The position numbers and the translations under genes were made by a program. A stretch of DNA of 64,000 nt from an uncultured Roseibium sp. (GTDB lineage Bacteria > Pseudomonadota > Alphaproteobacteria > Rhizobiales > Stappiaceae), in NCBI RefSeq assembly GCF_963669205.1, contig NZ_OY769915.1, forward strand, positions 656,001 to 720,000, written 5' to 3'. Each line of letters opens with the position of its first letter. Positions within the stretch are counted from its first letter, which is position 1. The notes under the pieces are model-generated. The model was given only the letters and a program-made list of their open reading frames with translations. It had not been told where the DNA came from and did no database searches. Shown here in pieces: positions 17,030 to 25,602 of the stretch.

Positions 17030-18250
17030 TTGCGCGAAACATGGAGATGGTTCGGACCGGCAGATCAGGTCTCGCTGGATGATGTCGCCCAGGCGGGAGC
17101 CCGGGGGATCGTGACGGCATTGCATCATGTTTCGCCGGGAGACGTCTGGTCGCCGGACGAGATTTCCAGGCGGCAGGCCGCGATCCGGAGCCGGACGGCG
17201 CATTTGCCCGAGCCACTGGAATGGGAAGTCGTTGAAAGCTTGCCGGTCTCCGAGGACATCAAGAGGCAGACGGGCAACTGGCAGGAGCATGTCGAGGCCT
17301 ACAAGGCCAGCCTGACCAACCTCGCGGAGGCCGGTCTTCAGACAGTCTGCTACAATTTCATGCCTCTCCTTGACTGGACCCGCACAGACCTGGCCTATCA
17401 GGTTTCCAACCGGGCGACATGCATGCGTTTCGATCTGGTCGATTTCGTCATGTTCGACCTTTTTCTGCTCAAGCGGCAAGGCGCGGCATCCGACTTTCCG
17501 GAGGAAGTGGCAGAGGCCGCCCGCAAGCGTTTCTCGGAAACGGACGATACGTTCAAGGCCGCGCTTGTCGGCAATGTCATTTGCGGGTTGCCGGGTGGAA
17601 ACGACCAGCTGACGCTTGACGATATCCGCGCCCATCTGGCGGCCTATGAACCGTTTGATCACGCGGCGCTCTGCGCGCACCAGGCGGCATTTCTCGAACT
17701 TGTCGTGCCGCATGCGGAGGCGCTTGGTCTTCGCTTGTGCTGCCATCCGGACGATCCGCCGTATAGTCTCCTGGGACTGCCTCGGATCATGTCGACGGAA
17801 GAGAATTATGAGCGTCTGGTGAGGTCGGTTGATTTGCCGGCTAACGGTATCACCCTTTGCTCCGGGTCGCTCGGCGCTCGGGCCGACAATGATCTTCCCG
17901 GCATGATGCGGCGCCTCGGCGCGCATGTTCATTTCCTGCATCTGCGCAACGTTGCGCGGGAACATGACACGGTGTTCGGGTCTTTCCACGAATCGGAACA
18001 TCTCGGCGGCGACGTCGACATGCCGGCCTTGATTGCTGCGGTGCTTGCCGAAGAGGAGAGCCGCCGCCAGATCGGCCGCGCGGATCACTCCATTCCTTTC
18101 CGGCCGGATCACGGACAGGACATTCTGGACGATCTGTCCCGCCGGGCGCAGCCCGGCTATCCCGCGATAGGGCGGCTGAAAGGATTGGCCGAACTGCGCG
18201 GCGTCATTGCCGGACTGGAATATGCTTTGCGCAGACAAGCTGCCGGGTGA
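17030..18250 (+). CDS. uxuA: Mannonate dehydratase
   Basis: 406 aa, full length for UxuA. It dehydrates D-mannonate to 2-keto-3-deoxygluconate in hexuronate catabolism. N-terminal TWRWFGP, VCYNFMPLLDWTRT, CCHPDDPP and FGSFHESEHLGGDVDM are family signatures that hold metal-binding and active-site residues. Start codon is TTG with AGGAGGG upstream; no better start exists. Divergent from the GntR-TRAP-idnD operon, which likely imports the substrate. Confidence 0.95.
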   Translation: MRETWRWFGPADQVSLDDVAQAGARGIVTALHHVSPGDVWSPDEISRRQAAIRSRTAHLPEPLEWEVVESLPVSEDIKRQTGNWQEHVEAYKASLTNLAEAGLQTVCYNFMPLLDWTRTDLAYQVSNRATCMRFDLVDFVMFDLFLLKRQGAASDFPEEVAEAARKRFSETDDTFKAALVGNVICGLPGGNDQLTLDDIRAHLAAYEPFDHAALCAHQAAFLELVVPHAEALGLRLCCHPDDPPYSLLGLPRIMSTEENYERLVRSVDLPANGITLCSGSLGARADNDLPGMMRRLGAHVHFLHLRNVAREHDTVFGSFHESEHLGGDVDMPALIAAVLAEEESRRQIGRADHSIPFRPDHGQDILDDLSRRAQPGYPAIGRLKGLAELRGVIAGLEYALRRQAAG

Positions 18251-18275
18251 CGCGCAACGTCTCCGGTCAAATCGC

Positions 18276-19157
18276 TCAGTCACCCCTGGCGCCGAGCGCT
18301 CTCAGTTCGCTGATCATGCGGGCATTGTCGAGCGCGATGACACTCTGGTCGGCGAAGGTATGGGCCAGAGCCGTCACCTGCGCATTGAACGGCCGGACCT
18401 GTTGCCGGTAAATGGTGAAGGCACCAACCAGGCCGTCACCCGACAGCATCGGGATTGCCACGAAAGAGCGCGCGCCGCCCAGATCGGCGGTTGCAAGGCG
18501 CAGCGGATCATCGGTTCTGTACAGCTCCTCGGACCGGACATCGACGATATTGACCACGTCCCGCGCTGTTTCCATCCGCCCGAGACCGGTCGCCTTGCCG
18601 ACCGCGAAAACGCCCTGTCGGTCGAGCCAGTCCCGAAAGCCTTGCGGGATGCCGCGCGTGAAGCGTGCCGAAAACCGCCGGTCGCCGTGATACTCGAACA
18701 GGATGCCGAATTCCGCGTCGCACAACTCCAGTGCATGGCCCAGGATCGCCGCCATCACGGCTTCGGTGTCGCCGCGCGAACGGCTGATGATCCGCAGCAC
18801 CTCGCTGAGCGCCCGCTCGCGCCCGATGGCTTCCTCCAGGCTCAGAGCCAGTTCTGAAATGACGGCGCCATGGTCGGTTTGGGTCTCGGCGGGCGGGCTG
18901 GCACCGTCCAGGCGGGCATGAAGTTCCAGCTTCGAGGACACTTCCAGCTTGCGGTAGATCGCGGCGAGATGCGTCCGCACCGTCGAAGGTGCGATGTGCA
19001 GGCGCTCGGCAATCGCGTGATAGGTTCGACCGCGCGCATAGCTTTGCGCAATTTCCAGTTCGCGCGGACTGAGTATCGTATCTGGCTGCACCTGCTTCCG
19101 CCCCCCGGCTGTCTCCGCGCATCCTGCGACGTCCGCCGGCATCCTGCAATCCCGCAT
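18276..19157 (-). CDS. LuxR-type regulator with C-terminal GAF domain
   Basis: 293 aa with an unusual order: the LuxR helix-turn-helix (LSPRELEIAQSYARGRTYHA, then STVRTHLAAIYRKLEV) comes first and a GAF sensory domain follows (about residues 130-285). The start is uncertain: ATG 19157 has GGGGA upstream, and in-frame codons up to 19283 give unlikely Arg/Cys-rich extensions. Divergent from the MFS porter at 19348, which is its probable target. Confidence 0.78.
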   Translation of the reverse strand: MRDCRMPADVAGCAETAGGRKQVQPDTILSPRELEIAQSYARGRTYHAIAERLHIAPSTVRTHLAAIYRKLEVSSKLELHARLDGASPPAETQTDHGAVISELALSLEEAIGRERALSEVLRIISRSRGDTEAVMAAILGHALELCDAEFGILFEYHGDRRFSARFTRGIPQGFRDWLDRQGVFAVGKATGLGRMETARDVVNIVDVRSEELYRTDDPLRLATADLGGARSFVAIPMLSGDGLVGAFTIYRQQVRPFNAQVTALAHTFADQSVIALDNARMISELRALGARGD

Positions 19158-19347
19158 GGACGTCCCCGAAATACTGCACCGGCACGCAAAATTTACAGCA
19201 TCTGCACGATACCCGTCCGCGAACGCCCTCCCTACGCTTGTCCGAAACGGGGGATCAGATGAGCGAGACCAGGCATTCACCAAACCTGTTCGTGGCAGAT
19301 AGGCCGGTCCGGACCGGCGCGCGCGCGGATCACAGGCAACAGACCAG

Positions 19348-20535
19348 GTGGGCGTGATGCGCTGGTGGATGCTTGCCCTGCTTTTCTTTGCAAGGATTGC
19401 GCTCGGGTTTCAGTTCCAGACCGCGGCGTCCGTCGGCGGCGACCTCGTCACTGTCTTCGGCATCGACTATTCCGATGTCGGTTTACTCATCGGCCTGTTC
19501 ATGGTTCCAGGGCTGTTTCTGGCATTGCCGGCAGGTGCCATGGGCCGGTACGTCTCCGATCGCGGTCTTGCCTTCGCCGGATTGAGTGCGCTGGCGCTGG
19601 GAGGACTCGTGAGCGGGTTCGGACCCGGCCCCGTCACGATCGGCCTTGGCAGGCTCGTCGCCGGTGCGGGCTTTCTTCTCTCCACGCTCTATTTCACCAA
19701 GATGATCGCCGACTGGTTCGAAGGCCGGGAAATATCGACGGCGATGAGCATTCTCGTCATGAGCTGGCCCTTCGGCATCGCAATGGGACAGGTGGGGCAT
19801 GCCTACCTGGCCGGCCTGCAGGACTGGCGCTTGCCGTTCGTGGTCGCGTCGCTGTATTGCGCGGCCGCAGCAGCCGGTGTGCTTCTCTTCTACCGCGCAC
19901 CTGCGGGGAGGAAAGCCGTTCAGGGCACCAATTCGACCCGGCTGAGCCGCCGTGAGCTGCAACTGATCCTTCTTGCGGGCACGGCTTGGGGTGTGTTCAA
20001 TGCAGGCTATGTTGCCTATCTCACCTTTGCGCCGCACAGGCTGGAGGAACTCGGACATCCCGCACTTCAGGCAGCCGCAGTCGTCAGCGTTGCCAGTTGG
20101 ATCATGATTGTCTCGGGCGCGGTGTGCGGCCAGATCGTCGACAGATTCAATCACCGCAATCTCGTGCTGATTGTTTGCATGACGGCGGCGGTCGTTTCGC
20201 TCTGGCTGATGGGGATGCCCGGCGCAGGTGTTGCCGCCAGCCTGCTGTTCGGCCTCGTCGGCATGGCGCCTGCCGGTGTCATCATGGCCCTGGCCGGCGA
20301 GGCCGTTGCGCCGGCGCGGCGCGCCTTCGGCATGGGCATCTTTTTCACGGTCTACTATGCAATCATGGCGGCCGCACCACCGCTGGCCGGGTGGATCTAT
20401 GAACAATCCGGGACCGCCGGTGCGCCGCTGGTGTTCGGCATGATCCTGTTTGCAAGCGTCGTTCCGGCCGCTCTGGCGTTCCGGTTGGTGAAAACGGGAG
20501 AACGCGCCGTCAAACCGAGGAAGGATGGTCAATGA
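19348..20535 (+). CDS. MFS transporter
   Basis: 395 aa with about 12 membrane segments. The first cytoplasmic loop holds a GRYVSDRG variant of the MFS motif A. Substrate unknown. The start could be GTG 19348 or ATG 19357; AGGTG favours the latter slightly. Its stop overlaps the DUF1185 gene as ATGA, so the two are translationally coupled. Confidence 0.85.
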   Translation: MGVMRWWMLALLFFARIALGFQFQTAASVGGDLVTVFGIDYSDVGLLIGLFMVPGLFLALPAGAMGRYVSDRGLAFAGLSALALGGLVSGFGPGPVTIGLGRLVAGAGFLLSTLYFTKMIADWFEGREISTAMSILVMSWPFGIAMGQVGHAYLAGLQDWRLPFVVASLYCAAAAAGVLLFYRAPAGRKAVQGTNSTRLSRRELQLILLAGTAWGVFNAGYVAYLTFAPHRLEELGHPALQAAAVVSVASWIMIVSGAVCGQIVDRFNHRNLVLIVCMTAAVVSLWLMGMPGAGVAASLLFGLVGMAPAGVIMALAGEAVAPARRAFGMGIFFTVYYAIMAAAPPLAGWIYEQSGTAGAPLVFGMILFASVVPAALAFRLVKTGERAVKPRKDGQ

Positions 20536-21071
20536 AAATTCGAAAGACACTTCTGATCGAGGAAACCGTCGAGACCGACGAATTCGGCGCGGCCTGCGAT
20601 CCGCTGATCCGGATGGCGGCGCTCGCGGTCCTGGAAAATCCGTTCGCCGGAATTGACGCCGATGACCTTTCCGAACTGTTTGAGATGGGTGCCGCGCTTG
20701 GAGACAGGCTGGCAGGAAAGATCATGCACCGCCTGGACGGTGCGCCGACCGGCTATGGCAAGGCGGCGATCGTGGGCTCCGAGGGGGCTGGCGAACACGG
20801 TGCGGCGCTCCTGCACCCGATGCTCGGCAAGCCGGTGCGCGCAGCCATCGGCGGTGGCAAGGCCCTGATGCCCTCCAACGTGAAGGTGGCCGCACTTGGT
20901 GACACCATAGACCTGCCGCTTGGACACAAGGACGAAGCCTGGGCGTTCAACTTCATCGATACGCTTTCGGTGGGCATCGCCGACGCCCCCCGCGCGAACG
21001 AGATTGTCTTGTGTGTCGGCATTGCGAGCGGCGCCCGCCCACGCGCCCGCGTCGGCGACGGACCCCGATAG
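20532..21071 (+). CDS. DUF1185 (amino acid synthesis) family protein
   Basis: 179 aa. The blocks VLENPFAG, GYGKAAIVG, EHGAALLHP, GGGKALMPSNVKV and DLPLGHKDEAW are those of the DUF1185 family, often annotated as amino acid synthesis family protein; biochemical role unknown to me. Coupled to the upstream MFS gene by ATGA, so it may act on the same compound. A terminator hairpin follows. Confidence 0.82.
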   Translation: MKIRKTLLIEETVETDEFGAACDPLIRMAALAVLENPFAGIDADDLSELFEMGAALGDRLAGKIMHRLDGAPTGYGKAAIVGSEGAGEHGAALLHPMLGKPVRAAIGGGKALMPSNVKVAALGDTIDLPLGHKDEAWAFNFIDTLSVGIADAPRANEIVLCVGIASGARPRARVGDGPR

Positions 21072-21075
21072 AGAC

Positions 21076-21107
21076 ACGGCACCGGCCAAAATGGCCGATG
21101 CCGTTTC
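21076..21107. terminator. Bidirectional terminator-like hairpin between convergent genes
   Basis: ACGGCACCGGCC (21076-21087) pairs with GGCCGATGCCGT (21093-21104) with one mismatch, loop AAAAT, followed by TTT. It lies between the convergent ends at 21071 and 21138. Confidence 0.65.
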
Positions 21108-21137
21108 CGCTGCCAACATGCGCAGCCACGTCCGTGG

Positions 21138-22403
21138 TTAGCTGATCGGGTCGTCGTTCACGAGGAACTCGACAGCCGGAAGAAGGGCAGCCGGGTCGAC
21201 ACCGGAGGAAATGCCGTTGAACTCGATCGTGCCGGTCAGGTGGGTGATCAGGAGATCGCCGTCATGGGAGGCACCGAGCGAAACGGCACCGGCGTCGACG
21301 AGGTCGAACAGTTCCAGTTCGTTCGGATCGTTGTTGGCGACGATGGCGGCCAAAAGGTCCGGATCGCCGTCCCGGAGGTCCAGCACCAGCTTGTCCCTCT
21401 TGACGTTGAAATCGGCGATGACGTCGTCGCCTTCGCCGTCACGGAACGGGTTGAAGATGAAGCTGTCGGCAGACCGGCCGCCGACCAGAAAGTCGTTGCC
21501 TTCTTCGCCTTCAAGGCTGTCTTTTCCGCGTCCGCCGTTGAGGTAATCGTCGTCGGCACCGCCTTCGAGCATGTCCTTGCCGCGTCCGCCGATGAGAGTG
21601 TCGTGGCCGTCGCCGCCATCGAGGACGTCGTGTCCGCGTCCGCCGTTCAGGTAGTCGTTGTCGGCATCGCCTTCGATCGTGTCGTTGTTCCGGCCTCCGA
21701 ATAGGTAATCGTTGCCGTCACCGCCCTTGATGAGATCGTCGCCCCTGCCGCCGAAAATGATGTCATGTCCGCCAAGACCGTTGGCAATGTCATCGCCTTT
21801 CCCGAGCGAAATGAAATCGAAATGATCGGAGCCGATCACCGCATCCGGGCCGTTGCCGGTGAACAGGAACCCGCCCGTTGCAAACGTGATGTCATAAGGC
21901 AAAAGCACGTTGTCGATCACGTGTACGATGCCGTTATCGGCAACGATGCCGTTTTCGGAGCCGGCCGGGTTGGCAACATTGGGATCGGCGAAACCGTCGT
22001 CCTTGTCGCCGAGCGAAAGTCCGGAAGACGCGTCCGGCTCGATCGTTTCACCGGAAAGGGTCGTGATGCTGCTGCTTCCGGCAACCGCTGCGCCGTCAAG
22101 CGCACCGCCGGCAATGTGATACGTCAGCACCGACTTCAAGAAGGCGGTCGGGTCGTCGGAAGGAGACAGAAGTTCGGAAGCCGCGATCAGGGCGGGAACG
22201 ACCTTGGTTTCGTCCGAACCGATGCTCGGGTCGAGCGCGTTTGCGAGGTTGAGAAATGCCTGGTCTGTTGGTGCGAAAACGGTCAGAGTCGCGGTTGGAT
22301 CACCGGCAGCGGTGGCAAGATCCGGAAAGGCTCCGAGGGCTGCCGTGAGAATCTGAAAATCATTACTTCCGCTCGCGATATCGAGGATCGTGTTTGTAGG
22401 CAT
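21138..22403 (-). CDS. FAS1 (fasciclin) domain protein with RTX calcium-binding repeats
   Basis: 421 aa. Residues about 8-170 form a fasciclin/FAS1 adhesion domain (TVFAPTDQAFLNLA, LTYHI, NGIVHVIDNVLLP). Residues about 195-325 hold RTX nonapeptides (GGxGxDxUx) with an 18-residue super-period alternating GGRGKD-type and DDYLNGG-type units, then a haemolysin-type C-terminal region. There is no N-terminal signal peptide, as expected for a type I secretion substrate; no T1SS genes are in this window. Likely an extracellular calcium-dependent adhesin or matrix protein. Confidence 0.88.
   Translation of the reverse strand: MPTNTILDIASGSNDFQILTAALGAFPDLATAAGDPTATLTVFAPTDQAFLNLANALDPSIGSDETKVVPALIAASELLSPSDDPTAFLKSVLTYHIAGGALDGAAVAGSSSITTLSGETIEPDASSGLSLGDKDDGFADPNVANPAGSENGIVADNGIVHVIDNVLLPYDITFATGGFLFTGNGPDAVIGSDHFDFISLGKGDDIANGLGGHDIIFGGRGDDLIKGGDGNDYLFGGRNNDTIEGDADNDYLNGGRGHDVLDGGDGHDTLIGGRGKDMLEGGADDDYLNGGRGKDSLEGEEGNDFLVGGRSADSFIFNPFRDGEGDDVIADFNVKRDKLVLDLRDGDPDLLAAIVANNDPNELELFDLVDAGAVSLGASHDGDLLITHLTGTIEFNGISSGVDPAALLPAVEFLVNDDPIS
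21429..21821 (-). repeat. RTX-coding tandem repeat region
   Basis: Near-repeating DNA encodes the glycine-aspartate RTX nonapeptides, with blocks such as CCGCGTCCGCC recurring about every 54 nt (18 codons). Confidence 0.7.
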
Positions 22404-22555
22404 TTTTTTGCGCTCCCTACTTGCGCCCCATCGCGGCTTTTTACGGCTGGTCGGACGATCGGTTTGAAAAAGAAGATGAAACGCCGTTCACAGTCTCGTG
22501 AAGACGAGGTTGCCGATCACTTTGGTCTTGGCCCGGACAGAAACATTGAAAAATA

Positions 22556-22570
22556 TGACTTTTATAGTCA
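22556..22570 (+). promoter_or_regulatory. Iron-responsive operator (RirA-type IRO) candidate
   Basis: TGACTTTTATAGTCA fits the rhizobial RirA operator pattern TGA-N9-TCA and is palindromic beyond the core (TGACT/AGTCA). It lies 54 nt upstream of the heme-oxygenase-like monooxygenase gene, a typical iron-limitation gene. Confidence 0.6.
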
Positions 22571-22624
22571 GATTATCCTGGGTTCCGGCCCGCCGCAGAT
22601 CTGGCCCCACATCAGGAGAGACGT

Positions 22625-22939
22625 ATGTATCTGGCAATGAACAGGTTTTCAATTCTTGAAGGTCAGGAAGAGGCGTTTGAAACCGTTTGGCGTGAACGAG
22701 AATCCAGACTTTCGGATGTTCCCGGTTTCAAGACGTTTCATTTGATGAAAGGCGCGTTCGACGAAAAGACCGGAACGACACTCTATGCGACTCACACAAT
22801 CTGGGCGGATCGCGAGCACTTCCTGAACTGGACGAAGTCGGAGCACTTCCGCGCAGCGCACAGAAATGCCGGCGACAACAAGCATTTATATTCAGGCCAC
22901 CCGCAATTTGAAGGTTTCGAAGCCGTTTTGAGCGAGTGA
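22625..22939 (+). CDS. Antibiotic biosynthesis monooxygenase (ABM) family, HmoA/IsdG-like
   Basis: 104 aa, a single dimeric ferredoxin-like ABM domain. MYLAMNRFSILEGQEEAFE, then the VPGFKTF and HTIWADREHFLNWTKSEHF blocks, resemble heme-degrading monooxygenases of the IsdG/HmoA group, which release iron from heme. AGGAGA precedes the ATG. The upstream IRO-like box supports an iron-starvation role, though other ABM proteins act on quinones. Confidence 0.75.
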   Translation: MYLAMNRFSILEGQEEAFETVWRERESRLSDVPGFKTFHLMKGAFDEKTGTTLYATHTIWADREHFLNWTKSEHFRAAHRNAGDNKHLYSGHPQFEGFEAVLSE

Positions 22940-22968
22940 CTTCCCTGAACGAAGCTTGGTCTTTGACG

Positions 22969-22996
22969 TGCCGCCCCGCTTCTGCACGAGGCGGCA
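22969..22996. terminator. Weak hairpin between convergent genes
   Basis: TGCCGCC (22969-22975) and GGCGGCA (22990-22996) are perfect 7-bp arms between the monooxygenase and DUF302 gene ends. No clear T run on either side. Confidence 0.3.
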
Positions 22997-23006
22997 GGTT
23001 CGCGCC

Positions 23007-23468
23007 TTACTCGGCGGCTTTGGCCGTCAGGTTTTTCAGCGCACCTGTCATCTTGCCGATGCTCGGATGGTCGGCGGGCAGACCGTGTTCCGCCGCGAGG
23101 GCTGCCGGCGCACGATAAACCAGAATGGTGCCGTCGCTCGTTTCGATGATTGCAACCCGGATCGGCAGGTCCAGTCCGGCTTCAGGTGCGTCCTTGATGA
23201 CTGGCGTGCCAAGCTTTGGGTTGCCGAAAATCACGACCTGATTGGCCGGAATTTCCATGTCGACGCTTTTGCCGCCAGCGGCATGATCGACCCGCGCAAA
23301 AACCTTTGCGCCCGCCTTTTCGACGGCAGCGACCAGATTGTCGGCGGTCTGTTCAACCGAATGCGCGCTCGGCACATGAACAAGCGAGGAATCGGCTGCA
23401 TTGGCGGCCGGGACGATCAGGGTCAGGGCCAGGGCCGAAAGAAGGGACTTGAAAACGGTGGTCAGCAT
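23007..23468 (-). CDS. DUF302 domain periplasmic protein
   Basis: 153 aa. Signal peptide MLTTVFKSLLSALALTLIV followed by PAANAA, then a DUF302 domain (SVEQTADNLVAAVEKAGAKVFARVDHAAGG, FGNPKLGTPVI, LPIRVAIIE). The function of the family is poorly known. ATG 23468 is chosen for the GGAGA upstream and the clean signal peptide; the longer frame adds 22 polar residues. Confidence 0.85.
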   Translation of the reverse strand: MLTTVFKSLLSALALTLIVPAANAADSSLVHVPSAHSVEQTADNLVAAVEKAGAKVFARVDHAAGGKSVDMEIPANQVVIFGNPKLGTPVIKDAPEAGLDLPIRVAIIETSDGTILVYRAPAALAAEHGLPADHPSIGKMTGALKNLTAKAAE

Positions 23469-23677
23469 GGTGGTCTCCGCAATTGGTGATTTGAACGGCG
23501 CGCAGTTTCGCTTGTCGATTGTCCAACAGGCCAATCACACTTTTATGAGCAGAGCGTGGCAACCGAACAAGAGGCCGACACTACGCGGTCGCCTGAACTT
23601 GTTCGCGCCGGTTCAAATCCGTCGAGATCCGGCGACGAAGGGCATGCGTAAGCAGTACGGTTATTCAGGAGGCGTTC

Positions 23678-24142
23678 GTGATTTTCACCGCTGCGATCAG
23701 GTCGGGACTGGCTGTTGTTTGCGCATCTGTCTCGTTTGCCGCGAGCGCACCGCTCATGGCAAGTCCCTCTGACGCGTGGGCGTGGAAGCATCGCGTTGTC
23801 GTGGTGTTCGCACCGCACAAACGGGATGCGTCGTTGACCGCGCAGCGCACTGCTCTCGCAGGTACGGAAGCTCATATCGCGGACAGGCATATGTCTGTCA
23901 TCGAAATAGTGAACGGTGAGGCGAAAACTGTCATGGGGACCCGACTTGATGTCTCGGCGTCCGGGATGAAGAAATTCCTGCGCAAGAACGACAACAGGTT
24001 CGAGGTTTTCCTGTTGGGCAAGGATACCGGCGTGAAATTGCGCTCCACATCACCGGTGACCGGCGATGACCTGTTTTCCCTGATAGACACAATGCCCATG
24101 CGGCAACGGGAAATGCGCGCGGACAGGGTGCGCAGGCCGTAA
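23678..24142 (+). CDS. DUF4174 domain protein
   Basis: 154 aa, GTG start with AGGAGG upstream. A hydrophobic N-terminus ending ASAPLMASP looks like a signal peptide. The rest (HRVVVVFAPHKRDASLTAQRTAL, FEVFLLGKDTGVKLRS, LFSLIDTMPMRQREM) matches DUF4174, a small thioredoxin-like periplasmic family without catalytic cysteines. It precedes the DUF3429 gene by 12 nt. Confidence 0.78.
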   Translation: MIFTAAIRSGLAVVCASVSFAASAPLMASPSDAWAWKHRVVVVFAPHKRDASLTAQRTALAGTEAHIADRHMSVIEIVNGEAKTVMGTRLDVSASGMKKFLRKNDNRFEVFLLGKDTGVKLRSTSPVTGDDLFSLIDTMPMRQREMRADRVRRP

Positions 24143-24154
24143 GGGGAGACGAAC

Positions 24155-24640
24155 ATGGAAACGCAAATGACCGGAACGGAGAACAGATCATCTGCGAAGG
24201 CGGAGGCCATGCCGTCGCCGGCTAAGTGGCTTGGTGCGACCGGTGCAATCCCTTTCGTAACCACCGCGATCGTCGCTGCGTTTGGTCCGGAAAACTGGTC
24301 GGCATGGGCAGCGCACGCTCTGGCGTATTACGGTGCGGTAATCCTGTCCTTTCTCGGCGGTATCCATTGGGGTCTGGCTATCTCTGACGCAGGTGCCGTG
24401 AAGATATCGGCAATGAGGCTGTGCTGGAGCGTTGTCCCGTCGCTGATTGCATGGGGTGCACTGCTGTTGCCGCTTTTTTATGGATTGGTGGTCCTTACAG
24501 CGGCGTTCGGGCTTGCTCTCTTCGTCGACACGAGAGCCGGTACGCGCGCAGTGGTGCCGCCGTGGTTTCCCAACCTTCGAACGGCTTTGTCGATTGCCGT
24601 GATCGCGTCGCTTCCGCTCGGACTGATTGGCGCTGCCTGA
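24155..24640 (+). CDS. DUF3429 family membrane protein
   Basis: 161 aa with about five membrane segments; AYYGAVILSFLGGIHWGLA is the DUF3429 signature. GGGGAGA precedes the ATG and the gene follows the DUF4174 gene closely, so they form an operon. Function unknown. Confidence 0.85.
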   Translation: METQMTGTENRSSAKAEAMPSPAKWLGATGAIPFVTTAIVAAFGPENWSAWAAHALAYYGAVILSFLGGIHWGLAISDAGAVKISAMRLCWSVVPSLIAWGALLLPLFYGLVVLTAAFGLALFVDTRAGTRAVVPPWFPNLRTALSIAVIASLPLGLIGAA

Positions 24641-24783
24641 GTGGTGCCCTTCCTGCAGCTTGTAATCCCAACGTCCTGAGCGCGCGCATCCGGAGCCCGT
24701 GCGGGCATCGACATCCTCGACCTGCCGCGGCAACGCGACCGCTGCTCACGTGTTCGTGATTTGCGATCTGTCCGTGTATTTAC

Positions 24784-24807
24784 AATCTACCTATCAGTAG
24801 ATAGATT
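24784..24807. promoter_or_regulatory. TetR-type palindrome upstream of cupin gene
   Basis: A 24-bp imperfect inverted repeat (left arm AATCTACCTATC, right arm AGTAGATAGATT, 9 of 12 paired) 83 bp upstream of the cupin gene, of the size used by TetR-family repressors. No TetR gene is adjacent. Confidence 0.4.
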
Positions 24808-24889
24808 AAAGAGAAGCGACCTCTTGTGGTAGGTTCGACCCGCCCTGTTTCACCTGCGGTCCGACACACTAGCCAACGGGGCGGGTGAC

Positions 24890-25585
24890 ATGGAGATGAC
24901 GACGATGGAACTGAATGCGGATTTTGATGAAAGCGTCCAGGTAACACCTGCCGAGCACAATTGGGTGTCGTCTCCGATGCCGGGTGTTGAGCGCATGATG
25001 CTTGACCGCCTCGGTGCCGAGGTGGCCCGTGCAACGACGATCGTGCGCTACGCACCGGGCAGTGCCTTTTCTGCCCATACCCATGATGGCGGCGAGGAAT
25101 TCATTGTGCTGGACGGCGTGTTCGAAGACGAGCACGGCGCGTTTCCGGTCGGGTCCTATATCCGCAATCCGCCGGGATCGAGCCACACGCCAAGCGCGCC
25201 GCAGGGAGCCGTCATCTTCGTCAAGCTCTGGCAGTTCGATCCTGAGGACCGCAGCCATGTCCGGATCGATACCGGCAAGCTGGGAGCGGTTGCCGACGCA
25301 AACCGGCCGGGTGTGAGCGTGTCTCCGCTCTTCGAGGACCCCTATGAAGCGGTAAGCATGGAAACCTGGGCAGCCGGAACCGAGGCAATCGTGGAAGCGC
25401 CGGGCGGCGCGGAGATCTTCGTTCTGTCCGGAAGTGTCAGCGCCGGCGCCGCGGCGCTCGAGCCCTGGTCCTGGCTGCGCCGATCGGACGGCCACGACGT
25501 GGTGCTGAAAGCAGGCGCTGAAGGTGCCCGTCTGTGGGTGAAGCGCGGACATCTCCGCCACGTCTCCGCGCCTGAAAACCGGTAA
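24890..25585 (+). CDS. Double cupin, ChrR-like cupin-domain protein
   Basis: 231 aa. The first cupin (about residues 45-125) has HTHDGGEEFIVLDG and PPGSSHTP, giving His, His, Glu and His metal ligands as in ChrR-type cupins. A second, degenerate cupin half follows (about 150-225). No zinc-binding anti-sigma domain is present, so it is not a full ChrR. In-frame ATGs at 24896 and 24905 are alternative starts. The next gene, an amine oxidase, begins 18 nt downstream. Confidence 0.75.
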   Translation: MEMTTMELNADFDESVQVTPAEHNWVSSPMPGVERMMLDRLGAEVARATTIVRYAPGSAFSAHTHDGGEEFIVLDGVFEDEHGAFPVGSYIRNPPGSSHTPSAPQGAVIFVKLWQFDPEDRSHVRIDTGKLGAVADANRPGVSVSPLFEDPYEAVSMETWAAGTEAIVEAPGGAEIFVLSGSVSAGAAALEPWSWLRRSDGHDVVLKAGAEGARLWVKRGHLRHVSAPENR

Positions 25586-25602
25586 GCGGCGGATCCTTCA
25601 AG

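Noticed and set aside
16994..18283. 429-aa minus-strand frame opposite uxuA
   Set aside because: Shadow of uxuA, which has full family motifs and a ribosome binding site.
21429..21821. Possible CRISPR-like repeat array
   Set aside because: The regular repeats encode RTX nonapeptides in frame; there are no unique spacers or cas genes.
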